Source of the DNA: Enterobacter sp. 10-1
Lineage (GTDB): Bacteria > Pseudomonadota > Gammaproteobacteria > Enterobacterales > Enterobacteriaceae
Direction: 5' to 3'
Length of the DNA: 64,000 nucleotides
NCBI GenBank assembly: GCA_002270295.1
Contig: NISF01000001.1
Location: forward strand, 558,001 to 622,000
In this document: one piece after another, positions 52,199 to 62,182 of the stretch
How the letters are laid out: each line of letters starts with the position of its first letter
Numbering within the stretch: the first letter of the stretch is position 1
Made by a program: the position numbers and the translations under genes
The notes under the pieces: generated by a model
Databases searched by the model: none
Told to the model about the DNA's origin: nothing
The model's input: only the letters and a program-made list of their open reading frames with translations

Positions 52199-52862
52199 CG
52201 TCGCCTTGCGCCACGCTACGCCCGCGGTGCAGCAGGCAGAAGCGGTCTGCCACCCGGCGAATAAACGGCAGGTGCTGCTCGGCGAGCAGCACCGTTAAAC
52301 CGATATCCCGGTTCAGGCGAACCAGCAGGTCCCCCAGCTTATGCATAAAGTGCTGTCCGCTGCCGCGCGACGGCTCGTCGAGTATCAGCAGGCGCGGCCG
52401 GACGATCAGCGCCCTCGCCAGCGCCAGCTGGTACCTGTCGTCTTCCGAGAGCGCGGCGCCTTTGCTCTGGCGAAGGGCGTACAGCTGCGGAAACAGATCG
52501 TAAATCTCGCTATTCACCACGGCGCCGGGCGTTCCTCCGGCCGCCAGCGCAATATGCAGATTCTCTTCTACGCTAAGCTGCGAAAAGATGCGTCGGTCCT
52601 GCGGCACGTAGCCGATACCTATAACGCTGCGTGAATGGGCGGAGAGCGGCATCAGGTCGCAGGGCGGCGCTCCGCGCTCCTGCCAGGTGATGCTGCCGCT
52701 GGCGACCGGGAGATTCCCGGTAATGCAGTTAACCAGCGTGGTTTTCCCCATTCCCTGACTTCCCATCACGCAGGTGCACTCTCCTGGCCTGAGCTCAAGA
52801 TCAACGTTCCACAGCGTGTGCTGGCTTCCATAGTACTGATTGACGGCGCGTAGACTCAACAT
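52140..52862 (-). CDS. Orphan ABC ATPase, UrtE/LivF-like
   Basis: 240-residue ATP-binding protein resembling the UrtE subunit of urea or branched-chain amino-acid importers (start LSLRAVNQYYGSQHTLWNV). Walker A is GSQGMGKTT and Walker B LLILDEPSRGSG; the switch His lies in LLAEQH. The signature helix is odd: LSEDDRYQLALARAL instead of LSGGQ. No permease or binding-protein gene is nearby. The start at 52862 fits UrtE proteins and has AAGGAG 9 nt upstream; a longer frame to 52904 exists. The 3' end overlaps bioD by 59 bp. Confidence 0.8.
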   Translation of the reverse strand: MLSLRAVNQYYGSQHTLWNVDLELRPGECTCVMGSQGMGKTTLVNCITGNLPVASGSITWQERGAPPCDLMPLSAHSRSVIGIGYVPQDRRIFSQLSVEENLHIALAAGGTPGAVVNSEIYDLFPQLYALRQSKGAALSEDDRYQLALARALIVRPRLLILDEPSRGSGQHFMHKLGDLLVRLNRDIGLTVLLAEQHLPFIRRVADRFCLLHRGRSVAQGDVIQLDEPLLAQWMTPDPAR

Positions 52863-53165
52863 AGGCGTTTTCTCCTTTTTGGCGATAGCGAGCGAGACAA
52901 ACATTCTGCAAATCTCTTGCCAGGAAAAAGAAGTGACGGCATTTTTCCGCCAGAGCAGGTCGCGGCTGGAACCATGAGCAGGGGGCAGCGAAGCGGCTGC
53001 ACTTTCCCGGTGCTAAACGACGTGAAATGTGGTGCAGAAAGCAACAAAAAGGCGGGCGCCCTTAGCTGATAAATATCAAAAATAATTCAATAATATTTTT
53101 TAGCGGCGCGTTTTCCGACGGCGGGCAATTTCTGCCGGGTGGCAGAGGTCATGGCCTGCAGCGAG
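52863..53165. other. Gene-free interval upstream of uvrB, distal part
   Basis: No coding sequence was recognised. It contains a GGCGGGCGCCC patch and an AT-rich run near 53068-53102, perhaps promoter DNA for the divergent ABC gene. The proximal part (53166-53599) holds the DnaA and LexA sites listed separately. Confidence 0.4.
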
Positions 53166-53188
53166 TTATCCACTATTCCTGTGGATAA
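53166..53188. promoter_or_regulatory. Inverted DnaA-box pair upstream of uvrB
   Basis: TTATCCACT (53166-53174, one mismatch) faces TGTGGATAA (53180-53188, perfect), separated by 5 bp. A DnaA box is known upstream of E. coli uvrB. Confidence 0.65.
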
Positions 53189-53490
53189 CCTTGTGTATTA
53201 GAGTTAGAGAACTTGCGGTAAGCTAGAGATTACGCGGCCTGCGGCGGAATTGGCGCGAAACCCGTCTTTTATTAAATTCTATTTAATATCAATTGGTTGG
53301 ATAAAATCAATGGCTGTAAGGAAAGTGTCACCTGCTGCCATAAAAGATTCACCACCTTGCTTGACAAATGTTAAATGACAAATTTTTCTGGGGATAACCT
53401 TACACAGTGGCGGATTATTCCACAAGGCGGCGTTTTTTTGCCCAAATGTGGCGGCATAGCGCAAGGTTTACAGGGCAAACAATAATACGG

Positions 53491-53510
53491 TACTGGTTTT
53501 ATATCCAGTA
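53491..53510. promoter_or_regulatory. LexA (SOS) box of uvrB
   Basis: TACTGGTTTTATATCCAGTA fits the LexA consensus TACTG-N10-CAGTA exactly at both half-sites, 90 bp before uvrB. Confidence 0.93.
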
Positions 53511-53599
53511 TTATTTATTGGCAAAAGCCACGGCGACGGGTAGAATTAAACACCTGCCGTCTCGCGCCGGGCGCTTCATCCTCCTTCAGGGTCAGACAT

Positions 53600-55615
53600 A
53601 TGAGTAAAACGTTCACGCTGCATTCCGCTTTCCGTCCCTCTGGCGATCAGCCGGAAGCCATTCGCCGCCTCGAAGAGGGGCTGGAAGATGGCCTGGCGCA
53701 CCAAACGCTGCTGGGGGTAACCGGGTCGGGTAAAACCTTCACCATCGCTAACGTCATTGCCGACCTGCAGCGCCCGACGATGGTCCTTGCGCCTAACAAG
53801 ACGCTGGCGGCACAGCTGTATGGCGAAATGAAGGAGTTTTTCCCGGAGAATGCCGTCGAGTACTTCGTCTCCTACTACGACTACTACCAGCCTGAAGCCT
53901 ACGTGCCGAGTTCGGACACCTTCATCGAGAAGGACGCCTCGGTCAACGAACATATTGAGCAGATGCGTCTGTCGGCAACCAAGGCGCTGCTGGAGCGTCG
54001 TGACGTCATCGTGGTGGCCTCGGTCTCCGCCATTTATGGCCTGGGCGACCCTGACCTGTACCTGAAAATGATGCTGCATCTGACTACCGGCATGCTGATT
54101 GACCAGCGGGCCATTTTGCGTCGCCTCGCGGAGCTGCAGTACACCCGTAACGATCAGGCTTTCCAGCGCGGGACCTTCCGCGTGCGCGGTGAGGTCATTG
54201 ACGTCTTCCCGGCGGAATCGGACGATATTGCCCTGCGTATTGAGCTGTTTGACGAAGAGGTTGAGCGCCTGTCGCTCTTTGACCCGCTTACCGGGCAGGT
54301 TGAATCGTCCATTCCGCGCTATACCATCTACCCGAAAACGCACTACGTTACCCCGCGCGAACGTATCGTTCAGGCGATGGAAGAGATAAAAGTCGAGCTG
54401 GCGGACAGACGTAAAGTGCTGCTGGAAAACAACAAGCTGCTGGAAGAGCAGCGCCTGAGCCAGCGTACCCAGTTTGACCTCGAAATGATGAACGAGCTGG
54501 GCTACTGCTCGGGCATTGAAAACTACTCGCGCTATCTTTCCGGGCGCGGGCCGGGCGAGCCGCCGCCGACGCTGTTCGACTATCTGCCGGCGGATGGCCT
54601 GCTGGTTATCGATGAATCCCACGTCACCATTCCGCAAATCGGCGGGATGTATCGCGGCGACCGGGCGCGTAAAGAGACGCTGGTGGAATATGGTTTCCGC
54701 CTGCCGTCGGCGCTGGATAACCGTCCGATGAAGTTTGAAGAGTTTGAGGCGCTGGCGCCGCAGACCATTTACGTTTCGGCCACGCCCGGCGCCTATGAGC
54801 TGGATAAATCCGGCGATGAGGTGGTCGATCAGGTTGTTCGTCCGACCGGTCTGCTTGACCCGGTTATCGAAGTGCGCCCGGTGGGAACCCAGGTCGACGA
54901 TCTGCTTTCGGAGATTCGCCTGCGCGCCGCCATCAACGAACGCGTGCTGGTGACGACCCTGACCAAGCGGATGGCCGAAGACCTAACCGAGTACCTCGAA
55001 GAGCACGGCGAGCGCGTGCGCTACCTGCACTCGGATATCGATACCGTCGAACGTATGGAGATTATCCGCGACCTGCGCCTCGGCGAGTTTGATGTGCTGG
55101 TCGGGATCAACCTGCTGCGCGAAGGGCTGGATATGCCGGAGGTTTCGCTGGTGGCGATCCTTGATGCGGACAAAGAAGGGTTCCTGCGCTCCGAGCGTTC
55201 GCTGATCCAGACCATCGGCCGCGCGGCGCGTAACATCAACGGTAAGGCGATTCTCTACGGCGACAGGATCACCGCCTCGATGGCGAAGGCCATCGGTGAA
55301 ACCGAGCGGCGCCGTGAGAAGCAGCAGCGCTATAACGAAGAGCACGGCATCACCCCGCAGGGCCTGAACAAGAAGGTGGTCGATATCCTGGCGCTGGGCA
55401 GCGGCCTGGCGAAGACCAAGGCCAAGGGGCGCGGCAAGTCGCGTTCACCGGTTGAGGCGGATACGCCAGTGCTGACGCCAAAAGCGCTGCAGCAGCGAAT
55501 TCACGAGCTGGAAGGGCAGATGATGCAGCATGCGCAGAACCTGGAGTTCGAAGAGGCTGCCGAGATCCGCGACCAGCTGCATAAGCTGCGGGACCTGTTC
55601 ATCGCCGCGTCGTAG
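53600..55615 (+). CDS. uvrB: UvrABC system protein B
   Basis: Damage-verification helicase of nucleotide excision repair. It has 671 residues (E. coli 673). The Walker A is [10 protein letters not shown] (near 39-48), and the beta-hairpin [13 protein letters not shown] (near 92-104) inserts between the strands. DESHVTIPQ and the C-terminal helicase motifs (TIGRAARN) are present. The UVR domain at the C-terminus (about 630-665) binds UvrC. SOS-induced by the upstream LexA box. Confidence 0.98.
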   Translation: MSKTFTLHSAFRPSGDQPEAIRRLEEGLEDGLAHQTLLGVTGSGKTFTIANVIADLQRPTMVLAPNKTLAAQLYGEMKEFFPENAVEYFVSYYDYYQPEAYVPSSDTFIEKDASVNEHIEQMRLSATKALLERRDVIVVASVSAIYGLGDPDLYLKMMLHLTTGMLIDQRAILRRLAELQYTRNDQAFQRGTFRVRGEVIDVFPAESDDIALRIELFDEEVERLSLFDPLTGQVESSIPRYTIYPKTHYVTPRERIVQAMEEIKVELADRRKVLLENNKLLEEQRLSQRTQFDLEMMNELGYCSGIENYSRYLSGRGPGEPPPTLFDYLPADGLLVIDESHVTIPQIGGMYRGDRARKETLVEYGFRLPSALDNRPMKFEEFEALAPQTIYVSATPGAYELDKSGDEVVDQVVRPTGLLDPVIEVRPVGTQVDDLLSEIRLRAAINERVLVTTLTKRMAEDLTEYLEEHGERVRYLHSDIDTVERMEIIRDLRLGEFDVLVGINLLREGLDMPEVSLVAILDADKEGFLRSERSLIQTIGRAARNINGKAILYGDRITASMAKAIGETERRREKQQRYNEEHGITPQGLNKKVVDILALGSGLAKTKAKGRGKSRSPVEADTPVLTPKALQQRIHELEGQMMQHAQNLEFEEAAEIRDQLHKLRDLFIAAS

Positions 55616-55753
55616 GCCCGGCGCGCGTCACGCCTCTTGCTGCGGCCAGTTTAGGCCCGGACAGCGCGCAACAGCCGCAGCGTACGGGCGGCAGGTGACG
55701 ATGCGCGCGCTTCCCGGATCAAAACGGCAAATAAAATAGCCCTGGGGCTGGAT

Positions 55754-55770
55754 CTTAATATCCGCTTAAT
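55754..55770 (+). promoter_or_regulatory. PmrA box upstream of the small membrane-peptide ORF
   Basis: CTTAAT-ATCCG-CTTAAT matches the PmrA/BasR direct-repeat consensus (CTTAAT/G-N5-CTTAAT) without mismatch. It lies 42 bp before the 30-codon ORF. A possible -10 (CTATCT, 55785-55790) sits between. Confidence 0.8.
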
Positions 55771-55812
55771 CTTGTTCAGGGACACTATCTTCATTCTAAT
55801 GAGGATAGCGTC

Positions 55813-55905
55813 ATGCAAAAACTACACTTTCGCGAATATCTGGCCATCACCTGCGCCTTTATTATCGTCGTCGCCTTCTTCCATCAGTGGGTGCTGACCT
55901 TCTGA
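55813..55905 (+). CDS. 30-residue membrane peptide, candidate PmrR-like LpxT inhibitor
   Basis: ATG start with GAGGAT about 6 nt upstream; 30 codons. The product has a short polar start (MQKLHFREY), one hydrophobic helix (about residues 10-24) and an aromatic end (HQWVLTF). A perfect PmrA box lies upstream and pmrCAB is adjacent. Salmonella and E. coli PmrR is a PmrA-induced membrane peptide of about 30 residues that inhibits LpxT; size, topology and a VV...F...W..T-aromatic tail agree, as recalled from memory. The 3' end overlaps the end of pmrB on the other strand by 22 bp. Confidence 0.6.
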   Translation: MQKLHFREYLAITCAFIIVVAFFHQWVLTF

Positions 55906-56981
55906 CGTGAAGGCCTGGGAAAGAGTACCCAGGCGCGAACGCCGGGACCCGGCTGGCGGTTATGCAAAAAAAACTGGGTATCGTGCAGCTGGACGATACG
56001 GGTGACGATGCTTAATCCCAGGCCAATGCCGCCGTAGCGGCTGTCCATGCGGACAAAAGCTTTGCTCAGCTCGCCGCTTTTCGCCTCATCAATTCCCGGA
56101 CCTTCATCTTCCACCGCCACGATCGGCGTTGGCCCCGCCTGAATCGAGACTCTGATCGTTGAGTCCGTGGGGCTATAGCGGTGCGCATTCTCCACCAGAT
56201 TCCGCAGCACCACGCGCAGCAGCGTGGCGTCGCCGGAAACCATCACCTCCTCGTCCGGGCTGACGATCTCAAGCTTTTGCCGGCGCGGCGCCAGCATCGC
56301 CTCCAGCTCCTCCTCAAGCGGTTTTACAACATCCTCCATCAGCTGCACCTGCTGGTAGCTACCGGCGGAAAACGACTGACCCACACGGGCCAGCTGCAGG
56401 AGCTGGGAGATGCTGTTGGTCATCTGGTCGAGGCGCTGAATAAGCGGATCGACGCCGACTCCGTGCACTTTGGCCAGCAGTTCGAGGTGCAGGCGCAGCC
56501 CGGCCAGCGGCGTGCGCAGCTCATGGGCCACATCGGCGGTAAACAGGCGTTCGCGGTCGAGCGTCAGGTTCAGGCGCGATACCAGCTGGTTCAGCGCGGT
56601 GGTTACGGCGGTCACTTCCGGCACCGACTCGCTGAGCTCGATGGGCTGGAGGTTATCCGGGGTGCGGTTCTCCAGCTCGCCCTGCAGGCGGGAGAGCGGG
56701 CGGGTTATCTTTTTCACCGCCAGCAGGCTGAGATACAGCGCGAGGCCGATAATCAGCAGGCTTGGGATCAGCAGGCTGGCGACCGCTTCCCGCACCTCGT
56801 GCTCAACGTGCTTCTGGTTGTTGTGCCCCTCGATGGCGCTGGCCACCAGCAGCTGAATTTGCTCTTTGCTTTCATGCCATAGCCAGAACACGCTGATAAT
56901 CTGGCAGACCACCAGAATCGTGCCGATGGTCAGCAGCAGGCGAAAGCGCATGGTCCATTTTTCGGTGGCTAATAGCGGCAT
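55884..56981 (-). CDS. pmrB: Sensor histidine kinase PmrB (BasS)
   Basis: Senses iron(III), aluminium and low pH, and phosphorylates PmrA; mutations here are a common cause of polymyxin resistance. It has 365 residues, with membrane helices at about 13-34 and 68-90 flanking a short periplasmic loop that keeps acidic residues (HESKEQ, HEVREAV). HAMP covers about 90-140. The DHp motif DVAHELRTPLAG puts the phospho-His at 153 and Thr157 in the wild-type state. N and G boxes follow (NLVENAHRY, DEGPGID, GGIGLGLSIV). It starts 2 bp after pmrA. Confidence 0.96.
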   Translation of the reverse strand: MPLLATEKWTMRFRLLLTIGTILVVCQIISVFWLWHESKEQIQLLVASAIEGHNNQKHVEHEVREAVASLLIPSLLIIGLALYLSLLAVKKITRPLSRLQGELENRTPDNLQPIELSESVPEVTAVTTALNQLVSRLNLTLDRERLFTADVAHELRTPLAGLRLHLELLAKVHGVGVDPLIQRLDQMTNSISQLLQLARVGQSFSAGSYQQVQLMEDVVKPLEEELEAMLAPRRQKLEIVSPDEEVMVSGDATLLRVVLRNLVENAHRYSPTDSTIRVSIQAGPTPIVAVEDEGPGIDEAKSGELSKAFVRMDSRYGGIGLGLSIVTRIVQLHDTQFFLHNRQPGPGVRAWVLFPRPSRQKVSTH

Positions 56982-56983
56982 CT

Positions 56984-57658
56984 TTATGACTCCGATTCGG
57001 TATTGTTCACCAGCATATAGCCGAAGCCCCTGACGGTGCGGATCCGCGCTTTACCGACCTTATCGCGCAGGTTGTGGATATGAACCTCCAGGGTATTGGT
57101 CGCCGGTTCGTTATCCCAGCTGTAGATATCGTTGTAGAGAATTTCCCGATGTACCGGACTGCCTGCCTTCATCATCAGGCGCGACAGCAGGGAGTACTCT
57201 TTCGGCGTCAGCTCCAGCGAATCCCCGCCAAGCCACACCTGCCGGCGGGTGATATTGAGGCGTAGGTTGCCTACCACCATTTCGCTATCGCCCTGGTTAT
57301 TGTGGCGGCGGAGCAGCGCGCGGATGCGGGCGTTGAGCTCTTCCAGCGCAAAGGGCTTCACCAGATAGTCGTCGGCGCCGGTATCGAGACCGTCAATGCG
57401 GTCTTCGACGGTATCGCGAGCGGTGAGGATCAGCACCGGCTGGCTGAATTTCTCCCGCCGCATCCGCGCCAGGAAGTGCAGGCCGTCCTCATCCGGCAGC
57501 CCGAGGTCGAGGACCACCAGGCTGTAGTGGTTGCTGGCCAGAGATAGCGCGGCCTCATGAGCGCTGGAGACGCCGTCGCAGGCGTATCCCTCGCTCTGCA
57601 TAGCCAGAATTAATCCCTGTAACAGGAGCGCGTCGTCTTCAATGACTAAGATTTTCAT
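56984..57658 (-). CDS. pmrA: Response regulator PmrA (BasR)
   Basis: OmpR/PhoB-type regulator that turns on lipid A modification genes. It has 224 residues. The receiver domain has the phosphoacceptor Asp51 in [12 protein letters not shown] (Gly53 unchanged), and the C-terminal winged helix has [29 protein letters not shown]. The start MKILVIEDD overlaps the eptA stop (ATGA). Two PmrA boxes occur within 4 kb (55754 and 59348). Confidence 0.97.
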   Translation of the reverse strand: MKILVIEDDALLLQGLILAMQSEGYACDGVSSAHEAALSLASNHYSLVVLDLGLPDEDGLHFLARMRREKFSQPVLILTARDTVEDRIDGLDTGADDYLVKPFALEELNARIRALLRRHNNQGDSEMVVGNLRLNITRRQVWLGGDSLELTPKEYSLLSRLMMKAGSPVHREILYNDIYSWDNEPATNTLEVHIHNLRDKVGKARIRTVRGFGYMLVNNTESES

Positions 57659-59301
57659 CTGCCGGCCTCGCTTTGGCATGGCGTTAAAATATCATCTGTC
57701 GCCTGGTATTCACGGGTATTGACCCCGAACAGGCCGAGCAGGGTGGAGAACAAATTATCCTGCGAATAGGGCGCCGTTTTTGCTTTTTGCTGCAAGCATT
57801 CGCTGGAAATACCGTAGCGCCGCTGATAATCCTGCGACAGCCACATCAGCATCGGGACGTGCTTTTGCGTATCCGGCGCGATGGACCACGGCAGCCCGTG
57901 CAGATAAACGCCGTCTTCGCCCAGCGACTCGCCGTGGTCGGAAAGATACACCAGGCTGGTGGTAAATTTATCCTGCTTTGACTGCAGCAGCTTTATGGCC
58001 TTATCCACCACGTAATCGACATACAAAATGGTGTTGTCGTAGGTGTTGGTCAGCTGCTGCTGCGTGCAGCTCTGGATTTCATTGGTATCGCAGGTCGGGG
58101 TGAATTTTTTAAATTCAGCCGGGTAGCGATTGTAATACGTCGGGCCGTGGCTACCGATAGTGTGCAGAACGATAATGCCGTCCTGTTGCAGATTGTCGAT
58201 GTAGCTTTCCAGATTATGGAACAAGACCTCATCGTAGCACTCGCCATCGATGCACTGACCCGTCAGCTTCAGGTCGGTGACGTTCTGATGCGGCACGCGA
58301 TCGCAGGCGCCTTTACAGCCGCCGTCGTTGTCGTTCCACAGCACCTGAATACCGGCGCGCTGCAGAATATCCAGCACGCCTTCCTGGTGATGCGCCAGCT
58401 CTTCATCATAGTGCGCGCGAGGCATGTTGGAGAACATGCACGGAACGGAGACGGCCGTCGCGGTGCCGCAGGAGGTGGTATCGGGGAAATAGATAACGTT
58501 ATCCTGCTGCAGGCGCGGGTTGGTTTCGCGGGGGTAGCCGCCCAGGGAGAAATCTTCCGCCCGCGAGGTTTCGCCCAGCACCAGGATGGTCAGGTTTTTC
58601 CGCGGCCCGTCGCGCATTTGCGACTTCTGCAGCGCATCTTCGCCAATTTTGACCAGCGGCAGATTGTCCATCTTATTGTGCGCATACCAGGAGTTGATCG
58701 CCACGATGCTGTTTGACGGACTCAGCGACTTCACCAGCTCTTTATTGTTGCGGAACACCGAGGCGTAATCTTTATAAAACAGGGCGGCAATCAGCATGAT
58801 AAGGATCGCCGAGAGCGCAACGTTCAGCAGCCGCACGGCGACGCCGCGCGCGAACGTTTTCGGCTTACGCACCTTGATCCACCAGGCCAGCGCCACCGCC
58901 AGCACGCCGGAAAGGCCGAGGGTCAGTACCATTCTGCCCGACAGCAGGGCGAAGCTTTCCGCCGGCGTGGTATCAAGAATATTGGTTATCATCGCCCGGT
59001 CGATAATGACGCCGAAGGTCCAGATAAAATACTGCGCTGAGGCGCTGAGCAGAATAAACAGGCTGATAACGACGCGGTCCAGCTTCAGGAAAGAGGCCAG
59101 GGTGGTGAGGATATTCATGACGCTGCAGGCGACCAGCGGCATGCTGAGAAACACCAGCCAGCTATGCAGGCTATTGACCGGCAGCAGGACGAAGACCTGG
59201 CGGTAGAAGGCGATATTGAGGCATAGCCCAACGTAGGCGGCAAAGAGAAGCAGGTAAGTCGTACGGCTCACTACCGGCCGACGCAATGGAAATAACGACA
59301 T
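57655..59301 (-). CDS. eptA: Phosphoethanolamine transferase EptA (PmrC)
   Basis: Adds phosphoethanolamine to lipid A, lowering polymyxin binding. It has 548 residues. Five membrane helices occupy about residues 15-180, and a periplasmic alkaline-phosphatase-like domain follows. Catalytic residues are Glu244 in LGETSRAE, the nucleophile Thr280 in [12 protein letters not shown], and the DHGESLGE metal motif. Multiple Cys residues form disulfides. First gene of pmrCAB, with a canonical PmrA box upstream. Confidence 0.97.
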   Translation of the reverse strand: MSLFPLRRPVVSRTTYLLLFAAYVGLCLNIAFYRQVFVLLPVNSLHSWLVFLSMPLVACSVMNILTTLASFLKLDRVVISLFILLSASAQYFIWTFGVIIDRAMITNILDTTPAESFALLSGRMVLTLGLSGVLAVALAWWIKVRKPKTFARGVAVRLLNVALSAILIMLIAALFYKDYASVFRNNKELVKSLSPSNSIVAINSWYAHNKMDNLPLVKIGEDALQKSQMRDGPRKNLTILVLGETSRAEDFSLGGYPRETNPRLQQDNVIYFPDTTSCGTATAVSVPCMFSNMPRAHYDEELAHHQEGVLDILQRAGIQVLWNDNDGGCKGACDRVPHQNVTDLKLTGQCIDGECYDEVLFHNLESYIDNLQQDGIIVLHTIGSHGPTYYNRYPAEFKKFTPTCDTNEIQSCTQQQLTNTYDNTILYVDYVVDKAIKLLQSKQDKFTTSLVYLSDHGESLGEDGVYLHGLPWSIAPDTQKHVPMLMWLSQDYQRRYGISSECLQQKAKTAPYSQDNLFSTLLGLFGVNTREYQATDDILTPCQSEAGR

Positions 59302-59347
59302 AGCAAAAATCCTGGTGAAAACATGCTCGCTATGCTGCCACTTCTAT

Positions 59348-59364
59348 TTTAAGACAACCTTAAG
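59348..59364 (-). promoter_or_regulatory. PmrA box of the pmrCAB operon
   Basis: On the minus strand CTTAAG-GTTGT-CTTAAA matches the PmrA consensus and resembles the Salmonella pmrC site. It lies about 47 bp before the eptA ATG, so the operon is probably autoregulated. Confidence 0.9.
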
Positions 59365-59372
59365 ATTTTAAT

Positions 59373-59394
59373 GTGGGGAGCGGAGGCTCCCCAC
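59373..59394 (-). terminator. Hairpin downstream of yvcK
   Basis: On the minus strand GTGGGGAGC pairs with GCTCCCCAC around a short loop, followed by ATTAAAA. It separates yvcK from the pmrC promoter. Confidence 0.5.
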
Positions 59395-59413
59395 GGTATC
59401 AACCGGTGTGGAA

Positions 59414-60319
59414 TTAGCCCGGTATCTGAATTGCCTTTTCCAGCGCGTTGCGCAGCAGCTGGCGATCGTGGCGATAGGGCACGTCGCTGGCGTCCAGCGG
59501 CGTCTGGATCACCATCCGTTTCTCAAGGCCGCGGGTATCGGCTTTCGGCCCGATGACCACGGCGTCAATCACCCGCTTGCCCACGTAATGCTCCATGATC
59601 GCGATGCGGTCTGCCAGCGTCAGGCTGGCGGCCGGGCTGTGCTCTTTGCCGAGGTTGTCGATAAAAACCATCGGCGCCGGCGTGCGGCGCAGCGCCTGCG
59701 CCATCTCGTCGAGCAGTAAAATAGGCAGCAGGCTGGTGTAAAAGCTGCCGGGCCCGATCAGGATCAGATCGGCTTCGGCGATCGCCGCAACCGCTTCGCG
59801 AGTGGCGGGAACCGGCGGGGTCAGCATCAGCTCACGCGGCACCCGGGGAAGCTGGTCGATATTGACTTCGCCATAAACTTCGTGACCTTCGTCGTCAATC
59901 GCCATCAAATCCACCGGTTGTTCAGACATCGGTATCAGTAACGCGTCAACTTTTAGCAGGTTTCTGATTAAATTAATCGCCTCTAAGGGCCTGACGCTGA
60001 GGTGGTCAAGGGCCTTTAACATCAGATTTCCGAGGTTATGTCCGGAAAGTTCGCCATTACCGGCAAAACGGTATTCAAACATGGCGGATGCTACGCTGGG
60101 TTCGGCGATCAGCTGGTTAATACAGTTGCGCATATCCCCCCAGGCAATGCCGCCTTCAGCACGGCGAATACGCCCCGTGGATCCGCCGTTATCGGTGGTG
60201 GTGACGATGCCGGTCAGGCGCGATCCGAGCGATGAGAGTGACGACATCACCCTGCCCAGACCATGCCCTCCGCCAAGTGCCACTACCCGATCGAGGTCGG
60301 CGAAAGTCCGATTGCGCAT
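59414..60319 (-). CDS. ybhK: YvcK/YbhK family gluconeogenesis factor
   Basis: Conserved protein of the CofD-like family, 301 residues (E. coli YbhK 302). The N-terminal [15 protein letters not shown] (near 14-28), [14 protein letters not shown] (near 40-53) and the later [16 protein letters not shown] are hallmark motifs. In Bacillus YvcK is needed for growth on gluconeogenic sources and binds UDP-sugars; the enterobacterial role is not established. Divergent from moaA. Confidence 0.93.
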   Translation of the reverse strand: MRNRTFADLDRVVALGGGHGLGRVMSSLSSLGSRLTGIVTTTDNGGSTGRIRRAEGGIAWGDMRNCINQLIAEPSVASAMFEYRFAGNGELSGHNLGNLMLKALDHLSVRPLEAINLIRNLLKVDALLIPMSEQPVDLMAIDDEGHEVYGEVNIDQLPRVPRELMLTPPVPATREAVAAIAEADLILIGPGSFYTSLLPILLLDEMAQALRRTPAPMVFIDNLGKEHSPAASLTLADRIAIMEHYVGKRVIDAVVIGPKADTRGLEKRMVIQTPLDASDVPYRHDRQLLRNALEKAIQIPG

Positions 60320-60460
60320 ACAAATTCCTTATCTCAAATGAACGGGCTCACAGTAACCGATCTACCCCTAAAAGACGATGCCCGCATCCTGACAAACTGA
60401 CCGACATCAATGCAAAATTGTGAATTTTGGCTATTCTGTAACGAAAATGCACGATCGTAG

Positions 60461-60484
60461 CGATATATACATAATTATATAGCG
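60461..60484. promoter_or_regulatory. ModE site upstream of moaA
   Basis: CGATATATA and TATATAGCG are separated by 6 bp, forming the ModE palindrome. In E. coli ModE-molybdate activates moaA from this position. Confidence 0.8.
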
Positions 60485-60540
60485 AAATCGAAAATGGCGA
60501 AATAGCCGTTTCCGCGCTACTATCGGCATAAACCAGTTAA

Positions 60541-60652
60541 CACTCTAGCCTCTGTGCCTGTGTCGCAAGATATGGTGCTTTGGCCGTGACGGCTCAGCTA
60601 GTCACCAGGGCGTGGGAAGAAATGACCGCGTCTCCCGTATTTGGAAAGGTGT
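60541..60652 (+). ncRNA. Moco riboswitch in the moaA leader
   Basis: The leader keeps the elements of the E. coli moaA molybdenum-cofactor motif: ACTCTAGCCTCTG, GGTGCTTTGGCCGTGAC, GTCACCAGGGCG and CTCCCGTATTTGGAAAGG, ending just before the ATG. The last part contains the ribosome-binding site (GGAAAGG), so translation control is likely. Confidence 0.88.
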
Positions 60653-60654
60653 AT

Positions 60655-61644
60655 ATGGCTTCACAGCTTACCGATGCATTTGCGCGTAAGTTTTACTACT
60701 TGCGCCTGTCGATTACCGACGTGTGTAACTTCCGTTGCACCTACTGTCTCCCGGACGGCTACAAGCCCGGCGCGGTGACCAATAAAGGCTTTCTCAGCGT
60801 AGATGAAGTGCGTCGCGTGACGCGCGCGTTTTCCGCCCTCGGGACCGAAAAGGTTCGTCTGACCGGCGGTGAGCCCTCGCTACGCCGTGATTTCGCCGAC
60901 GTCATTGCCGCCGTACGTGAAAACAGCGCCATCCGGCAGATTGCGGTCACCACCAACGGCTATCGCCTGGCGCGGGACGTCGAGCGGTGGCGCGACGCCG
61001 GGCTGACGGCAATCAACGTCAGCGTGGACAGCCTCGACGCCCGCCAGTTTCACGCCATCACCGGGCAGGATAAATTTCAGCAGGTGATGGACGGTATCGA
61101 TGCCGCCTTCGCCGCCGGCTTTGAGAAAGTGAAGGTCAACACCGTGCTGATGCGCGATGTTAACCACCATCAGCTCGACACCTTCCTCGCGTGGATCCAA
61201 CCGCGCCGCATCCAGCTGCGCTTTATTGAACTGATGGAAACCGGTGAGGGCAGCGACCTGTTCCGCCGGCATCATATCTCCGGCATGGTGCTGCGCGATG
61301 AGCTGCTCCGACGCGGCTGGATCCACCAGATTAGCCAGCGCAGCGACGGCCCGGCGCAGGTCTTCTGTCATCCGGACTATGCCGGAGAGATCGGCCTAAT
61401 CATGCCCTATGAAAAAGATTTCTGCGCCACCTGCAACCGCCTGCGCGTCTCCTCCGTGGGCAAGCTGCATTTGTGCCTGTTCGGCGACGGCGGCGTAGAT
61501 TTACGCGATCTGCTGGCCGAGGACTGTCAGCAGGCGGTGCTGGAAGCGCGCATCTCCGAAGCGTTAACCCATAAAAAACAAACCCATTTCCTGCATCAGG
61601 GCAACACCGGTATTACGCAAAACCTGTCGTATATTGGCGGATAA
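60655..61644 (+). CDS. moaA: GTP 3',8-cyclase
   Basis: Radical SAM enzyme that starts molybdopterin synthesis from GTP. It has 329 residues. The N-terminal cluster is CNFRCTYC (near 24-31) and the C-terminal one [12 protein letters not shown] followed by LHLC (near 257-275). It ends in the functional Gly-Gly (YIGG). The ATG at 60655 ([16 protein letters not shown]) matches E. coli; upstream in-frame sequence belongs to the riboswitch. Confidence 0.97.
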   Translation: MASQLTDAFARKFYYLRLSITDVCNFRCTYCLPDGYKPGAVTNKGFLSVDEVRRVTRAFSALGTEKVRLTGGEPSLRRDFADVIAAVRENSAIRQIAVTTNGYRLARDVERWRDAGLTAINVSVDSLDARQFHAITGQDKFQQVMDGIDAAFAAGFEKVKVNTVLMRDVNHHQLDTFLAWIQPRRIQLRFIELMETGEGSDLFRRHHISGMVLRDELLRRGWIHQISQRSDGPAQVFCHPDYAGEIGLIMPYEKDFCATCNRLRVSSVGKLHLCLFGDGGVDLRDLLAEDCQQAVLEARISEALTHKKQTHFLHQGNTGITQNLSYIGG

Positions 61645-61666
61645 TTGATTCTAAAGGAGCGAACAG

Positions 61667-62179
61667 ATGAGTCAGGCCAGCGCTGAGTTTATCCCGACCC
61701 GTATTGCTATTCTCACCGTTTCCAGCCGCCGTGGTGAAGAGGATGATACCTCTGGCCACTGGCTGCGCGACGCGGCGCAGGAAGCGGGGCACGTGATTGT
61801 TGATAAGGCGATTGTTAAAGAGAACCGCTACGCCATTCGCGCCCGGGTGTCGGCGTGGATCGCCAGCGACGACGTTCAGGTGGTGCTCATTACCGGCGGG
61901 ACCGGTTTTACCGAGGGCGATCAGGCCCCGGAAGCGCTGCTGCCGCTGTTTGACCGGGAAGTTGAAGGTTTTGGTGAGGTTTTCCGCATGCTCTCTTTTG
62001 AAGAGATCGGCACCTCGACGCTGCAGTCCCGCGCCGTTGCCGGCGTGGCCAACCGCACGCTAATTTTTGCGATGCCCGGCTCGACCAAAGCCTGCCGCAC
62101 CGCGTGGGAAAATATCATTGCGCCCCAGCTCGATGCCCGCACCCGCCCGTGTAACTTTATCCCTCATTTGAAGAAATAA
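61667..62179 (+). CDS. moaB: Molybdopterin biosynthesis protein MoaB
   Basis: MogA/MoaB family protein, 170 residues. The GGTGFTEGD motif (near 70-78) and MPGSTKACRTAWE are present. E. coli MoaB is dispensable and may act in adenylylation of molybdopterin. A good ribosome-binding site (AAAGGAG) is present. Second gene of moaABCDE. Confidence 0.96.
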   Translation: MSQASAEFIPTRIAILTVSSRRGEEDDTSGHWLRDAAQEAGHVIVDKAIVKENRYAIRARVSAWIASDDVQVVLITGGTGFTEGDQAPEALLPLFDREVEGFGEVFRMLSFEEIGTSTLQSRAVAGVANRTLIFAMPGSTKACRTAWENIIAPQLDARTRPCNFIPHLKK

Positions 62180-62182
62180 TTT

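Noticed and set aside
53407..53607. 66-codon ORF upstream of uvrB
   Set aside because: It contains the LexA box and runs into the uvrB start in another frame. No supporting ribosome-binding site or homology was seen.
55614..55740. REP/BIME-like GC-rich patches after uvrB (TAGGCCCGG and similar)
   Set aside because: The pieces resemble Klebsiella REP sequence, but no complete palindromic unit could be assembled by eye.
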